Below are positions 25,612 to 34,886 of a stretch of 49,505 bases of DNA, piece after piece. Each line of letters begins with the position of its first letter. Within the stretch, counting starts at the first letter, position 1. The position numbers and the translations under genes were made by a program. The notes under the pieces were generated by a model. The model was not told the DNA's origin, ran no database searches, and worked only from the letters and a program-made list of their open reading frames with translations. The stretch is from Gordonibacter sp. An230. Its GTDB lineage: Bacteria; Actinomycetota; Coriobacteriia; Coriobacteriales; Eggerthellaceae. The stretch covers positions 1-49,505 of the forward strand of contig NZ_NFJP01000028.1 in NCBI RefSeq assembly GCF_002159915.1. The letters are read 5' to 3'.

Positions 25612-27200
25612 GACAGCTGGCGGGCCTCCTCGACGATGCTGATGACGTCTTGGCGACTATGGGCATCGAGCTTGGTGTACATGTGGCGTATGTGCATCTT
25701 GAGCGTGTTGCGCGATATGCACAGCGTCTCGCCCATGTAGGGCATGTCGCGGCCCCGCGCCATCAATTCGAGCACCTCTCGCTCGCGCGCGGTCAGGCGG
25801 TACATGTCGGCGACGGCGTCGCACGGTTCGACCCAGTAGCGCCGGTCGATGTCGGCCTCGTTCTCCGAGCGCGAAACGTCCGCAGGGCGCCCCTCCCCGC
25901 AGTCGGCGTCCTTCGGGGCGGGGCAGCTCGCACCACGCGCGTCGGAGACGACGACGGAAGGCGAGAGGAACGGAACCTGCAGCTGGGGAGACGAGCCCAG
26001 TTGAGCAACGAGCAGCAGCACGTACGCGAGCACCACCACAAGGCCGCTCGCATGCAGCGTGTCCTGGAGCGACGGCCCCAGGATCATGCCGACGCCCACC
26101 ACGACCGCCGTGCCCGCAAGATGCCCGACCACCGCCACCAGGCGCGCCGCCGAGGCGGCGACGAACGCGTCGGTGCTGTTGCGGGCGACCCAGACCACGA
26201 GGGACCACATGACCACCTCGAACAGCGCGGTCCCCAGGCCGCACAGAACCTCGGAGGCGCCCGGCGCGGCCACGGACAGCACCGGCTGCAGCAGTATGCC
26301 CGCCGTGGCGAACAGGAGCGCTCCGTAGAAGACGTGCTCGGTACGCAGGTCCTTCCAGAGAAGCGCCGCGGCCAGAAGCGCGACGAGGGCGACAAGCGAA
26401 GCAGGATCGGCATGGGGGTCGACACCCGCGGCCGAGCCTGTCGCAAGCCCGTTGCGCAAAAAGCCCAGCATCACGGCCGACAGCACGATGGCGACCGCGT
26501 AACCCGGCGTGAGCACCTTCGACAGCGGGCGCTTCACCACGCCGGGCGCGGCGAAGGCGGTTCCGTGCGCCCGGGGGGACGCACGGCGAAAGACCGCTCG
26601 GAGCGAAAGCTCCGTCCCCGCCATGCAAAGGGCGATCGAACACACGAGCAGAAGCCCCGCCGCGCCAACGGCTCCGATGGTTCCCAGAAGACACGCCACG
26701 CCCGCCTGCGACAACGTCGAGTACAGCGCGAAAGCGCCGAGCATGCCCAGAGCGCACGCGCGCATCACGGCTGTTCGGTCGAGCAGCGCGAAGGCGCACG
26801 CCAGCCAGACGCTCACCGGGGCTCCAACGAACTTGGTGAGCGAAAGCCCCGCCAGACCGATCAGCCGCCGATCGGCACAGTCGGCCGGAAGCTGCGGAAG
26901 GACGGCCAGAACCACGAGCGCGCCCGCCGCGAACATCGCCAAGCCGAGCACCGAGCACGCACCGAGAAACAGGCGCACATCGATCCTGCGGCAGCGCGCG
27001 ATCCGGCACGCGACGATGAACAGCGCGACATACATGAGCAGCGAGCAGACGCGCATGCACAGAACCGGGTTCTCAAGCCCGCTCGCCTCGAGCACCTCCC
27101 TGTCGCCGAGCCAGATTCCCCCGAACATGCACGATAGCCCGACCGCGGAGCACGAGAACGCCACCCTCCGGCCTCGGCGGGCCGCCCCGGAGGCCTTCAA
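25608..27200 (-). CDS. Membrane-anchored LuxR-family transcriptional regulator
   Basis: A 530-residue protein with about twelve hydrophobic helices over residues 1-~390, a ~75-residue linker and a C-terminal LuxR helix-turn-helix (LTAREREVLELMARG...ISRNTLKMHIRHMYTKL, ~467-525). This layout, an MFS-like sensor joined to a LuxR DNA-binding domain, is abundant in Eggerthella and relatives and often sits beside respiratory operons. The likely start is a TTG at 27200 preceded by GGGAGAG and overlapping the DUF1847 stop (TTGA). It probably senses a small molecule at the membrane and controls neighbouring genes, such as the dicarboxylate operon just upstream; target and ligand are inferred. Confidence 0.85.
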   Translation of the reverse strand: MKASGAARRGRRVAFSCSAVGLSCMFGGIWLGDREVLEASGLENPVLCMRVCSLLMYVALFIVACRIARCRRIDVRLFLGACSVLGLAMFAAGALVVLAVLPQLPADCADRRLIGLAGLSLTKFVGAPVSVWLACAFALLDRTAVMRACALGMLGAFALYSTLSQAGVACLLGTIGAVGAAGLLLVCSIALCMAGTELSLRAVFRRASPRAHGTAFAAPGVVKRPLSKVLTPGYAVAIVLSAVMLGFLRNGLATGSAAGVDPHADPASLVALVALLAAALLWKDLRTEHVFYGALLFATAGILLQPVLSVAAPGASEVLCGLGTALFEVVMWSLVVWVARNSTDAFVAASAARLVAVVGHLAGTAVVVGVGMILGPSLQDTLHASGLVVVLAYVLLLVAQLGSSPQLQVPFLSPSVVVSDARGASCPAPKDADCGEGRPADVSRSENEADIDRRYWVEPCDAVADMYRLTAREREVLELMARGRDMPYMGETLCISRNTLKMHIRHMYTKLDAHSRQDVISIVEEARQLS

Positions 27201-27886
27201 CGTGCTCTCCCGCCCCTGCGGAGCCCCGCATCGGACGAGAAGGACGGATCGAGAGCCTCCGGAAGATCCATCCTATGCACCCGGTGAAACGCCCCCTCGT
27301 GCTGGTACACGGGGGCCAGAGGGTTGTGCCCCGTCATGCGGTCCTTCACGACCAAGCACGTCGCCGGAGCGTCGGAGTGCCGGAAGAACAGCGAGTCGTG
27401 CCCTACGCACAGGCCCACGACCACATTGAGATCGGTTCCCTCGGCGTTGAGCAGCTGCGCCTGTCCCACGGGGTCGCATAGCGCGCTCGCCATGCCCGGA
27501 AGGACGTCGCACGCCTCCGGAACGCCCAACGCCTCGCGGGGCAGCGCGCCCGCCTTGCACATGACCGACGACACCGCGAACCCGTTGTCGCGCAGGATGT
27601 CGCAGAACGCCCGCGCCTCCCTCGCCAAGGTGATGCAGAACGCCACGCCGATGCGCCGCGCGCCTGCGCGGGCGGCGTAGAGCATAACCTCCTCCACGCG
27701 CGTCGCCCACCCGTAGCCATCGCGCGTCGCCACGTGGGACGCCGCCGAAACGAGCAGGTCGTCTCCTTCGTAAGCCCGCGCGGCGCGCCTGCGCGCGTCG
27801 GCATCGCGCGTCGGGCAGACCTCGGGCAACCCTTCGACCGAGGCTGATGCGCACGTCCGGCGCGCGCACCGATCACAGTACAGCAT
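27197..27886 (-). CDS. DUF1847 metal-binding-type protein
   Basis: A 229-residue cysteine-rich soluble protein. The N-terminus CDRCARRTC is followed by CPTRD, and later GVAFCITLAREAR, VMCKAG, MTGHNPLAPVY and a LCVGHDSLFFRHSD stretch, all typical of DUF1847. AGGGGAGAGG precedes the ATG at 27886; a start at 27931 adds residues with no support. It is cotranscribed with the LuxR gene. Function is unknown; the cysteines suggest zinc or Fe-S binding. Confidence 0.8.
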   Translation of the reverse strand: MLYCDRCARRTCASASVEGLPEVCPTRDADARRRAARAYEGDDLLVSAASHVATRDGYGWATRVEEVMLYAARAGARRIGVAFCITLAREARAFCDILRDNGFAVSSVMCKAGALPREALGVPEACDVLPGMASALCDPVGQAQLLNAEGTDLNVVVGLCVGHDSLFFRHSDAPATCLVVKDRMTGHNPLAPVYQHEGAFHRVHRMDLPEALDPSFSSDAGLRRGGRAR

Positions 27887-27909
27887 CCTCTCCCCTTTCG
27901 TGAGCGGAT

Positions 27910-27981
27910 GCGGGCCTGACCGCGCCCGCACCAGTGCGGCCAGGCCCGCATCCGGACCCTCCCGAAGCCGCAGGAGGGTCC
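27910..27981. terminator. Two strong hairpins between larA-like gene and DUF1847
   Basis: GGACCCTCC (27954-27962) pairs perfectly with GGAGGGTCC (27973-27981). A second stem of at least 12 perfect pairs joins GATGCGGGCCTG with CAGGCCCGCATC, from about 27908 to 27952. Neither has a U tract. They could partly terminate the long operon or fold the leader of DUF1847. Confidence 0.5.
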
Positions 27982-27997
27982 GTTCGCCGATCCAGCG

Positions 27998-29248
27998 CTA
28001 CCCGGCCAACTTCGGCAGCGTGGAGCCGCCGTAGGGCATGGCGAGCACGCTGGCGTCCGGCCCCATCTTCTCCATGGCGGCGGCGTAGGCGTCGGACAGC
28101 GTGGAGAACGGGGTGAAGAACAGGCTGCTCACCAACTTCGGATCGAGGTCCGACACGAGATAGACATCGGCGTGCTCCATGACCATGGCGATGGCTGCCG
28201 CCTTGTGGCCTCCCAGCTTGAAATCCGCCTGCACCCAATCGATGAGGTCGCGGGGACGTTTCGCGCGCATCATCCAATCCTCGAAAGTCTTGTTGCCCAG
28301 ACCCTCAGCGCACGACCCCACGAGTATGACCACGCCGCCCTCGGCAACGACATGCTTGGCGTTGTCGAGGGCCTTCTGGGTCTGGTAGAGGTTGAGATCC
28401 TTCGGCGCTCCGCCTTGGGACACGATGACGACGTCGGCACGGCGCGGCACCTCCACGCGATAAAGCGAATCGAGGAAGCGGCATCCCTCGCGATGCGCCC
28501 GCACGAGGTCGCCGGCCACCGCCTTGACGATTCGCTTGCGCTCGTCGAGCACGACGTTCAGCAAAAAATCGCAGCCCACCATTGCCGCGGCCTCCTCGAT
28601 GTCCTGGCGCACCGGATTGTCGTCCAGGTTGCCGGCGCAGGAGCGGGGATCGACCATCTTCGTATGGTTGGCCTGTATGGCCTCGCGCGTGGACACGCCC
28701 GGCATGAGGGCCTTCGCCCCTCCCGAGTATCCGGCGAAGTAGTGGTACTCGATGTTGCCCAGGCAGATGCGGCGGTCGGCATTGGCCACGACGTCCACGA
28801 TATCCACGGGCGTGCCGGCCTTCGTCCGACCCACGTGCACGCACGACGACGGGTCGCCGTCGATGCAGCGGATCTCGCGCCACGCGCGCTCGCCCGCCAG
28901 ATGGCGACGCTCCTCCTCGGTGTGGAAGCGATGGCTGCCCAGGGCGAACACGAGCGTGACGTCGGCGGGATCGACGCCGGCGCCGTAGAGCTCATCCAGA
29001 AGCACGGGCATGATGGCGTACGTGGGCAGCGGGCGCGTGATGTCGCTCGCGATGACGGCGATGCGCTCTCCCGGCCCCACGATGTCGCGCAACCGGGGCG
29101 TGCCGATAGGATTCTCGAGCGCCCGAACCACCTCATCGGCCCCAATCAGGCCAAACTCGACGCGGTTGGGCGCGAGCACCCCCATAAGGTTGCCGTCGGG
29201 CACCTCGACAGACTGCGTGCCCGCGCCGAAACCGACTTCGACGATCAT
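27998..29248 (-). CDS. LarA-family nickel-pincer racemase/epimerase
   Basis: A 416-residue protein of the lactate racemase family. It keeps residues that hold or use the nickel-pincer cofactor in Lactobacillus LarA: His106 and Arg107 in ALGSHRFH, His169 and Lys179 in EYHYFAGYSGGAKALMPG, and His195 in ANHTKM. The lysine is the cofactor attachment site. The family includes enzymes that racemise or epimerise many 2-hydroxy acids, so malate or lactate are candidates here. AAAGGAGTGAAGG precedes the ATG. The cofactor-making larB, larC and larE genes are not in the window. It lies 15 bases after the small unknown gene of the fumarate reductase operon. Confidence 0.85.
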   Translation of the reverse strand: MIVEVGFGAGTQSVEVPDGNLMGVLAPNRVEFGLIGADEVVRALENPIGTPRLRDIVGPGERIAVIASDITRPLPTYAIMPVLLDELYGAGVDPADVTLVFALGSHRFHTEEERRHLAGERAWREIRCIDGDPSSCVHVGRTKAGTPVDIVDVVANADRRICLGNIEYHYFAGYSGGAKALMPGVSTREAIQANHTKMVDPRSCAGNLDDNPVRQDIEEAAAMVGCDFLLNVVLDERKRIVKAVAGDLVRAHREGCRFLDSLYRVEVPRRADVVIVSQGGAPKDLNLYQTQKALDNAKHVVAEGGVVILVGSCAEGLGNKTFEDWMMRAKRPRDLIDWVQADFKLGGHKAAAIAMVMEHADVYLVSDLDPKLVSSLFFTPFSTLSDAYAAAMEKMGPDASVLAMPYGGSTLPKLAG

Positions 29249-29263
29249 CCTTCACTCCTTTCG

Positions 29264-29773
29264 TCATGCGCGTCTCGCGCGCGAAAACCAGCCGTCGCTC
29301 GCCAAGCGTTGCAACGCGGCCCGCTCGGCCGCATGGCGGTACTCGGGAACCGCCATACACTCCATGAACTGAGAAACGACCTCGGGAAACTCCTCCAAGC
29401 CCTCCTTCCATTCCACACCGTCTGCGCCCTCTTCGGCCCGCCCGGCCGCCACCCGTGCCCAAAGACCGTCCCCATCGGCCTGGAAATAGCCCGTCACGGC
29501 GGCCGCCCCGACCGGAAACGGCTCGTCGGAGGCGTACAGGGTGCCGGTCACGGACTCTTCGTCGGAGAGCGCGTCGTGCATCCAGTCCTCGTCGACGGGC
29601 ACGGCGTACAGGGCCGATCCGGAACGCCCCACGAGCCTCATCCTCTGCTCGAGCACGAGCTCGCCGGCGAGGGAGCCGGCCGCTGCGGCGTCCGCGACCG
29701 GCTCCCCCTCCTCCTCCATGCGGCGGCGCAGCTCCTCGATGCGCGCAAGCGCATCGGCCGCAACGTCGCTCAT
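29264..29773 (-). CDS. Uncharacterised small acidic protein in the fumarate reductase operon
   Basis: A 169-residue protein I do not recognise. It starts with a helical, charged stretch (ALARIEELRRRMEEEGE). The middle resembles a beta-rich segment, and the end is helical (EVVSQFMECMAVPEYRHAAERAAL). No signal peptide, membrane helix or cysteine pair is seen. Its ATG overlaps the SdhE stop by four bases and its stop is next to the larA-like ribosome binding site, so it is embedded in the operon. It might be an assembly or accessory factor. A longer reading in this frame back to 30574 is a shadow of the SdhE gene. Confidence 0.7.
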   Translation of the reverse strand: MSDVAADALARIEELRRRMEEEGEPVADAAAAGSLAGELVLEQRMRLVGRSGSALYAVPVDEDWMHDALSDEESVTGTLYASDEPFPVGAAAVTGYFQADGDGLWARVAAGRAEEGADGVEWKEGLEEFPEVVSQFMECMAVPEYRHAAERAALQRLASDGWFSRARRA

Positions 29774-30657
29774 GCCAGCTTCCTCTCCAGCATGGACGCG
29801 GCCTTCACCACATGGCGGTCGATGGCCATCTCCTTCGGCGTGAAGCCGAGCGCCAGCCCCACGAGCTGCGGCAGGTGCAAGACGGGCATGGTGATGTCCG
29901 CGTCGAAGCGCTTCTGGGAGTCGACCTGCCACATGTCGATGGCCATATGGCACAAGGGACAGGGCGTGACCAGGCAATCGGCTCCCGCCGAGCGCGCAGT
30001 GAGGCAGCTCACGCCATTCGAGGCGAGCGCCTCGCGCTCCGCAGGGTAGATGGCGTGGAACCCGCAGCACGCCAGGCGCTGCTCGAAGTCCACGTTGCGC
30101 GCGCCGAGCGCCTCGGCGAGCATCTCCATGGAACGGGGATTGCGCGGGTTCTCGAAGCCCATGATGTCGGGCGGCATGAGAATGTGGCACCCGTAGAAGT
30201 TGGCCACGCTCAGGCTCGAGAGGGGCCGCTTCACGCGCTTTCTGAGGTTGTCGAGCCCGTAGTCCTGCACGAGCGCCCACAGGTAGTGGGTGATCTCGCA
30301 AGCGCCCTCGTACCTCAGCCCCATGGGGGCGAGCGCCTCGTTCACCTTGGCGCGCAGCTCCTCGTCTTCGTCGAGGCGTTTCTTGGCCGTGCGCAGCATG
30401 AGCGTGCAGGTGTTGCACACGGTGAGCATCTTGTCGAAGCCCGCCTTCTCGGCGAGCGCGATGTTGCGCGCGTTGATGGCGACGCCCAGGAAATCGTCGA
30501 TGTCCTGGATCTGGGCGGCGCCGCAGCACGTCCAGCCGGGCACCTCCGCAAGCTCGATGCCGAGGGCCTTGCAAGTTTTCTCCGTGGACACCTTCAGCTC
30601 GCCGGCCGCAGACTCAAGCGTGCACCCCGGGAAGAACGCGTAGCGAAGCTTCGCCAT
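29770..30657 (-). CDS. HdrB/SdhE-type subunit of fumarate reductase/succinate dehydrogenase
   Basis: A 295-residue protein with two CCG domains, the cysteine motifs of heterodisulfide reductase subunit B and SdhE. The first runs from FFPGC through GWTCCGAAQ to CNTC, the second from NFYGC through LACCGFHA to CPLC. In class E succinate/fumarate oxidoreductases this subunit replaces heme-b membrane anchors and passes electrons between quinone and the Fe-S subunit, probably as a peripheral membrane protein. It lies immediately after frdB and before a small unknown gene it overlaps. Confidence 0.88.
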   Translation of the reverse strand: MAKLRYAFFPGCTLESAAGELKVSTEKTCKALGIELAEVPGWTCCGAAQIQDIDDFLGVAINARNIALAEKAGFDKMLTVCNTCTLMLRTAKKRLDEDEELRAKVNEALAPMGLRYEGACEITHYLWALVQDYGLDNLRKRVKRPLSSLSVANFYGCHILMPPDIMGFENPRNPRSMEMLAEALGARNVDFEQRLACCGFHAIYPAEREALASNGVSCLTARSAGADCLVTPCPLCHMAIDMWQVDSQKRFDADITMPVLHLPQLVGLALGFTPKEMAIDRHVVKAASMLERKLA

Positions 30658-30658
30658 G

Positions 30659-31606
30659 CTAGGCCTCCTTTTCCATCTTCTGCGAGAACTCGTAGAGCCT
30701 GCGCACGCTCTCGATCCCCGGCACCGGCTTGGGGGCGTGCAGCGGGTTCATCTTGCCAGCCGCCACCATGCGGATCGCGAAGGGCGTGCGGTTGGCGACG
30801 GTCTTGGCCGGTCCCTCGGTGCGCAAGGCGAGCATCGTCTCGTTCAGAAGGCCGGTTGCGCGCACGTCGTCGTAGAACGAGAACGCGTGGCGCGCGCCCT
30901 CGCTCTTCGTCTCGCCGAGGGCGACGGCGCGGCGGCGCAAGTACGACACCTCGTCGGCCACGGGTATCTTCTTCGGGCACTTCGAGGAGCACTGCTCGCA
31001 GTGGATGCACTTCCACAGGTTGTTCTTCAACGCGGCCAAGACGCGCTTGCCGCGCTCGCCGTCGCGCGAGTCGCGCTCGAAGCGGTAGGCCTTGTTCATC
31101 ATGGCCGGCGGCAGGTACGTGCCGTCGTCGTAGGCGAGCTCGCGGCACTCCGACACGCACACGCCGCACAGGATGCAGTCGGCGGGCTTGGCTATCTTGC
31201 GGAAGTCGGCCTCGGACTGCAGATGGTCGCGCCGCTCCTTCGACGGGCACAGCCAGGCGTCCACCTTGCGCATGCCCTTCTCCACCGGGCCGAAGTCAAC
31301 CACGAGGTCGCGGACGACCGGGAAGTGGTTGAGCGGCTCCAGGTACAGCGTCGTGGTCTGGTAGGTGTCCAGAAGCGCGTCGAGCTGCGTCTCGCAGGCG
31401 AGAAACGCGCTGCCGTTCACCTGGACGGCGCAGCTGCCGCAGATGGCGGCGCGGCAGTTGCTCGTGAAGTTCAAGGTGGGGTCCTGCTCCTCGCGTATCT
31501 TCGTGAGACACCCCAGAAGCGTGCTCGTCTCGCGGGGGAGGCGGTACTCCTGGTTCCAGGTCCGCTCCCCGTCGAAACGCTTGATGTTGAAGGTGATCGT
31601 CTCCAT
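30659..31606 (-). CDS. frdB: Fumarate reductase/succinate dehydrogenase iron-sulfur subunit
   Basis: A 315-residue electron-transfer subunit. The [2Fe-2S] cysteines are in SNCRAAICGSCAVQV and the later LAC. The remaining clusters bind at CILCGVCVSEC and CIHCEQCSSKCPKKIP. Its ATG overlaps the frdA stop by one base (TGATG). The C-terminal ~70 residues extend beyond the ~240 of the common subunit, as in several SdhE-linked complexes. Electrons would pass from the SdhE subunit to the flavoprotein for fumarate reduction, or in reverse. Confidence 0.92.
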   Translation of the reverse strand: METITFNIKRFDGERTWNQEYRLPRETSTLLGCLTKIREEQDPTLNFTSNCRAAICGSCAVQVNGSAFLACETQLDALLDTYQTTTLYLEPLNHFPVVRDLVVDFGPVEKGMRKVDAWLCPSKERRDHLQSEADFRKIAKPADCILCGVCVSECRELAYDDGTYLPPAMMNKAYRFERDSRDGERGKRVLAALKNNLWKCIHCEQCSSKCPKKIPVADEVSYLRRRAVALGETKSEGARHAFSFYDDVRATGLLNETMLALRTEGPAKTVANRTPFAIRMVAAGKMNPLHAPKPVPGIESVRRLYEFSQKMEKEA

Positions 31607-33315
31607 CAGTACTTCCTCTCCTGCGGCTGGAACTTCGTGACGGCCACGGGGCGGTAGTCGACCGCGAAGGCGCCGCCGCCGAGGCCCACGAGCGTGTGTT
31701 TGAGGAAGTTCGCATCGTCGCGGGACGGGCAGTCCTGTCGCGAGTGCGCGCCGCGCGTCTCGGTGCGCGCACGGGCGCCCATGACCACGGTCTTGGCCAG
31801 TTGCAGCACGTTGCCCACCTCGACGTAGTTCATGAAGGCGGTGTTGTAGCGCCGCGACCCGTCGCCGATGACCACGTCGCGGTAGGCCTCCAGGCACTCG
31901 TCCACCACCTGCTCGGCCTCCTCCATGGAGGAGCCGTCGCGGAAGATGCCCACGCCGTCCCACATGGCCTTGGCCATGCGGTCGCGGATGCCGTACAGGC
32001 TCGCCCCTTCGCTCTTCGAGCGCAGGGCATCGAAGCGTTCGCTCCAGCGGGCCTCGAGCTCCTCCAGGCGGTCGGTGGCGCCCAGCTGCCGCCGATGGGC
32101 CGTCTGCGCCGCCGCCTTGCCGGCTTGGGTGCCGAAGAACACGACCTCGGACACCGAGTTGCCGCCAAGGCGGTTCGCGCCGTGCACCGAGATGCAGCTG
32201 CATTCGCCGGCAGCGTGCAGCCCGTCGATGGCCGTGCCGCACGTCTTGTAATCGATCACGTCGATGCCGCCCATCATGTAGTGGTTCGACGGGCGGATGG
32301 GCACAGGCTCTTCGATCATGTCGACGCCCTCGAAGTTCATGGCCAGTTCGCGCACCTGAGGAAGGCGCTCGAGGATCTTCTCGGCTCCGAGGTGGCGCAG
32401 GTCGATGAGCACGTAGCTCTTCATGCCCTCGCCGAACCCGCGCCCCTCCTTGATCTCCGTCTCGATGGAGCGCGACACGAGGTCGCGCGGACCGAGCTCC
32501 ATCTTGTCGGGCGCGTAGCGCTCCATGAAACGCTCGCCTTTGTTGTTGACGAGGATGCCGCCCTCGCCGCGCGCCGCCTCGGAAAGCAGCACGCCCGTGG
32601 AGGCCAGCCCGGTGGGATGGAACTGCACGAACTCGGGATCCTTCACGGGAATGCCCGCGCGCAGGCACGCTGCCACGCCGTCGCCGGTCATGTTCGTGGC
32701 GTTCGTGGTGCGCGTCCAGTAGACGCGGCCGAACCCGCCCGAGGCGATGACCACCGCGCGGGCGCGAAACGACACGATCTCGCCGTTTCGCAGGTCGATG
32801 GCCACGATCCCCTGCAGCTGGCCGTCTGCGGCCGCGATGTCGAGCAGGTTGAACTCCTCGAGGAAATGCACGCCGTTCTTCACGCAGTTCTCGTACAGGG
32901 CGTGCAGCACCACGTGCCCCGTCTTGTCGGCCGAGTAGCAGCACCGAGGGCTCGACGCGCCGCCGAACGGGCGCTGGGCGATGCGGCCCTTCTCGTCGCG
33001 CGAGTAGGGCACGCCCATCGACTCGAGCTCCAGCACAAGCTCCGGCATGCCGGATACGAAGAACTCCACGGCGTCCTGGTCGGCCAGGTAATCGCTGCCC
33101 TTGACCGTGTCGAAGAAGTGGCTTTCCACGGTGTCGCCCGGGTCGCGGTACGCGAGCGCCGCGTTCATGCCGCCCTGGGCGGCGCCGGTGTGGGAGCGGG
33201 TGGGGAACACCTTGGACAGGACGGCCACGCTCAGCGAAGGGTCCTTGCTGGCGTTGAGGGCGGCCGCCATGCCGGCGCCTCCCGCCCCCACGATGACGAT
33301 GTCGTACGTTTGCAT
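31606..33315 (-). CDS. frdA: Fumarate reductase/succinate dehydrogenase flavoprotein subunit
   Basis: A 569-residue cytoplasmic flavoprotein with no signal peptide. It has an FAD-binding GAGGAGMAAAL at residues 10-20, His42 in TRSHTGAAQGG for covalent FAD, the active-site QFHPTGL and SEAARGEGG motifs, HGANRLGGNSVSE, and HSRQDCPSRDD near the end. It is unlike the secreted, Tat-exported flavocytochrome reductases common in Eggerthellaceae, since it belongs to a soluble three-subunit A-B-E set. Preceded by fumB with nine bases between. Direction in the cell is inferred to be fumarate reduction because of the neighbouring fumarase and C4 transporter. Confidence 0.92.
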   Translation of the reverse strand: MQTYDIVIVGAGGAGMAAALNASKDPSLSVAVLSKVFPTRSHTGAAQGGMNAALAYRDPGDTVESHFFDTVKGSDYLADQDAVEFFVSGMPELVLELESMGVPYSRDEKGRIAQRPFGGASSPRCCYSADKTGHVVLHALYENCVKNGVHFLEEFNLLDIAAADGQLQGIVAIDLRNGEIVSFRARAVVIASGGFGRVYWTRTTNATNMTGDGVAACLRAGIPVKDPEFVQFHPTGLASTGVLLSEAARGEGGILVNNKGERFMERYAPDKMELGPRDLVSRSIETEIKEGRGFGEGMKSYVLIDLRHLGAEKILERLPQVRELAMNFEGVDMIEEPVPIRPSNHYMMGGIDVIDYKTCGTAIDGLHAAGECSCISVHGANRLGGNSVSEVVFFGTQAGKAAAQTAHRRQLGATDRLEELEARWSERFDALRSKSEGASLYGIRDRMAKAMWDGVGIFRDGSSMEEAEQVVDECLEAYRDVVIGDGSRRYNTAFMNYVEVGNVLQLAKTVVMGARARTETRGAHSRQDCPSRDDANFLKHTLVGLGGGAFAVDYRPVAVTKFQPQERKY

Positions 33316-33324
33316 CCCCGTCCC

Positions 33325-33885
33325 CTATTCGGCGATCTTGTACTGCTCGACGCCCTGCTCGTAGAGGTTGTTGCCCTCGGAGTCGATGGCCACGATGCAG
33401 GGGTAGTTCTCCACGCGCAGGCAGCGGATGGCCTCGGGGCCCAAGTCGTCGAACGCCACGACCTCGCATTCCTTGACGCTGTCGGCGATGAGCGCCGCCG
33501 CGCCGCCGATGGCCGCGAAGTACACCACGTTGTTCTTCACCATGGCGTCGACCACCTCCTTGGAGCGCGGGCCCTTGCCGATCATGCCCTTGAGCCCCTG
33601 CTCCATCATCGCGGGCGAGTACGCGTCCATGCGCCCGGAGGTCGTGGGGCCGCACGATCCGATGACGCGGCCGGGCTTGGCCGGCGTGGGGCCTGCGTAG
33701 TAGATGACCTGGCCCTGGAAGTCCACGGGCAGCCGCTCGCCCTTCTCGAGCATCTCGACCATGATCTTGTGGGCCGCGTCCCGCCCGGTGTAGATGACGC
33801 CCGTGACGTTGACCATGTCGCCGCACTTGAGCGACCTCACCACGTCGTCGGTGAGCGGAGTGACGACCTGCTTTGCTTCAGCCAT
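33325..33885 (-). CDS. Class I fumarate hydratase, beta subunit
   Basis: A 186-residue subunit of the split two-chain fumarase (or tartrate dehydratase). YYAGPTPAKPGRVIGSCGP, TTSGRMDAYSP and YFAAIGGAAALIA are the beta-domain signatures. AGAGGAGAG precedes the ATG at 33885. It works with the alpha subunit just upstream to supply fumarate from malate to the reductase encoded next. Confidence 0.92.
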   Translation of the reverse strand: MAEAKQVVTPLTDDVVRSLKCGDMVNVTGVIYTGRDAAHKIMVEMLEKGERLPVDFQGQVIYYAGPTPAKPGRVIGSCGPTTSGRMDAYSPAMMEQGLKGMIGKGPRSKEVVDAMVKNNVVYFAAIGGAAALIADSVKECEVVAFDDLGPEAIRCLRVENYPCIVAIDSEGNNLYEQGVEQYKIAE

Positions 33886-33937
33886 GATTTCTCTCCTCTT
33901 GTTCGAGCCTGTTCGGAAACCTCGTCGCGCGCCGCGC

Positions 33938-34783
33938 CTACAGCACGACCTCCTTATGGCGCGCAGCATGGCAGTTGAGCGTGACGGCCACGGGCATCGT
34001 GGCGATGTGGGTGGGATACGTCTCGATCTGCACTGCGAGCGCCGTGTTGCGCCCACCGAAGCCCTGCGGCCCCACGCCCGACCTGTTGATCTCCCTCAGA
34101 AGCTCGCGCTCGAGCTCGGCGTAGGCTGGATCGGGGTTCGGGGCGCCGGCCTCGCGGCGCAGCGCCACCTTCGACAAAAGCATGGCCTTGTCGGCGTTGC
34201 CGCCGATGCCCACGCCCACGATGGTCGGCGGGCAGGGATTGCCGCCGGCGCCCACCACCGCGTCGACGATGAAGCGCTTCACGCCCTCGAGGCCCTCGGC
34301 CGGCTTGAGCATCTTGAGCTTGCTCATGTTCTCGCTGCCGGCGCCCTTCGGCATGACGGTGATGCGCAGCTCGTCTCCCGCGACGAGCGTCGTGTACACG
34401 ATGGCCGGCGTGTTGTCGCCTGCGTTCTTGCGGTTGAGCACAGGGTCGATCACGGTTGACTTGCGCAGGTAGCCGTCGACGTAGCCTTCGGACACGCCTT
34501 TGTTGATGGCGTCTTCCAAAAGGCCTCCTACGATGTGCACGTCCTGGCCGATCTCCACGAACGCGATGACCATGCCGGTGTCCTGACACATGGGCGCCTC
34601 GTTCTCGCGGGCGATCTTCACGTTGCGGCACACCTTCTCCATGGCGTACCTGCCGAAGTCCGACTCCTCGGTCTGCGCGGCGTGCACGATGAGTTTCTCC
34701 ACGTCCACCGGCAGATCGCACGCTGCCTTGATGCAGAGGCGCTTCACTTCCGAGGTGATCTGCTCGACACCGATTTCCTTCAT
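33938..34783 (-). CDS. Class I fumarate hydratase, alpha subunit
   Basis: A 281-residue Fe-S subunit. The three cluster cysteines are in MCQDTG (Cys66), GGNPCPPTIVGVGIGG and TLNCHAARHKE. AAAGGAGAGAGG precedes the ATG. A longer reading to 34927 has no support. It sits 103 bases after the transporter gene and 52 before the beta subunit. Malate imported by the transporter would be dehydrated here. Confidence 0.92.
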   Translation of the reverse strand: MKEIGVEQITSEVKRLCIKAACDLPVDVEKLIVHAAQTEESDFGRYAMEKVCRNVKIARENEAPMCQDTGMVIAFVEIGQDVHIVGGLLEDAINKGVSEGYVDGYLRKSTVIDPVLNRKNAGDNTPAIVYTTLVAGDELRITVMPKGAGSENMSKLKMLKPAEGLEGVKRFIVDAVVGAGGNPCPPTIVGVGIGGNADKAMLLSKVALRREAGAPNPDPAYAELERELLREINRSGVGPQGFGGRNTALAVQIETYPTHIATMPVAVTLNCHAARHKEVVL

Positions 34784-34886
34784 GCCTCTCTCCTTTTCTC
34801 TCCGAAGATTCATCCGATGGCCTGCGGTCGAACCGGACGAAGCCCCCTTCCCAAAGCCCCGTCCGGCACTGCGCCCCGCAAGGTCG

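Noticed and set aside
31696-33978. 760-codon open frame on the + strand opposite frdA and fumB
   Set aside because: It is the GC-rich antisense shadow of frdA/fumB: His/Arg/Leu/Val-heavy, no domain, while the - strand reading has full motifs.
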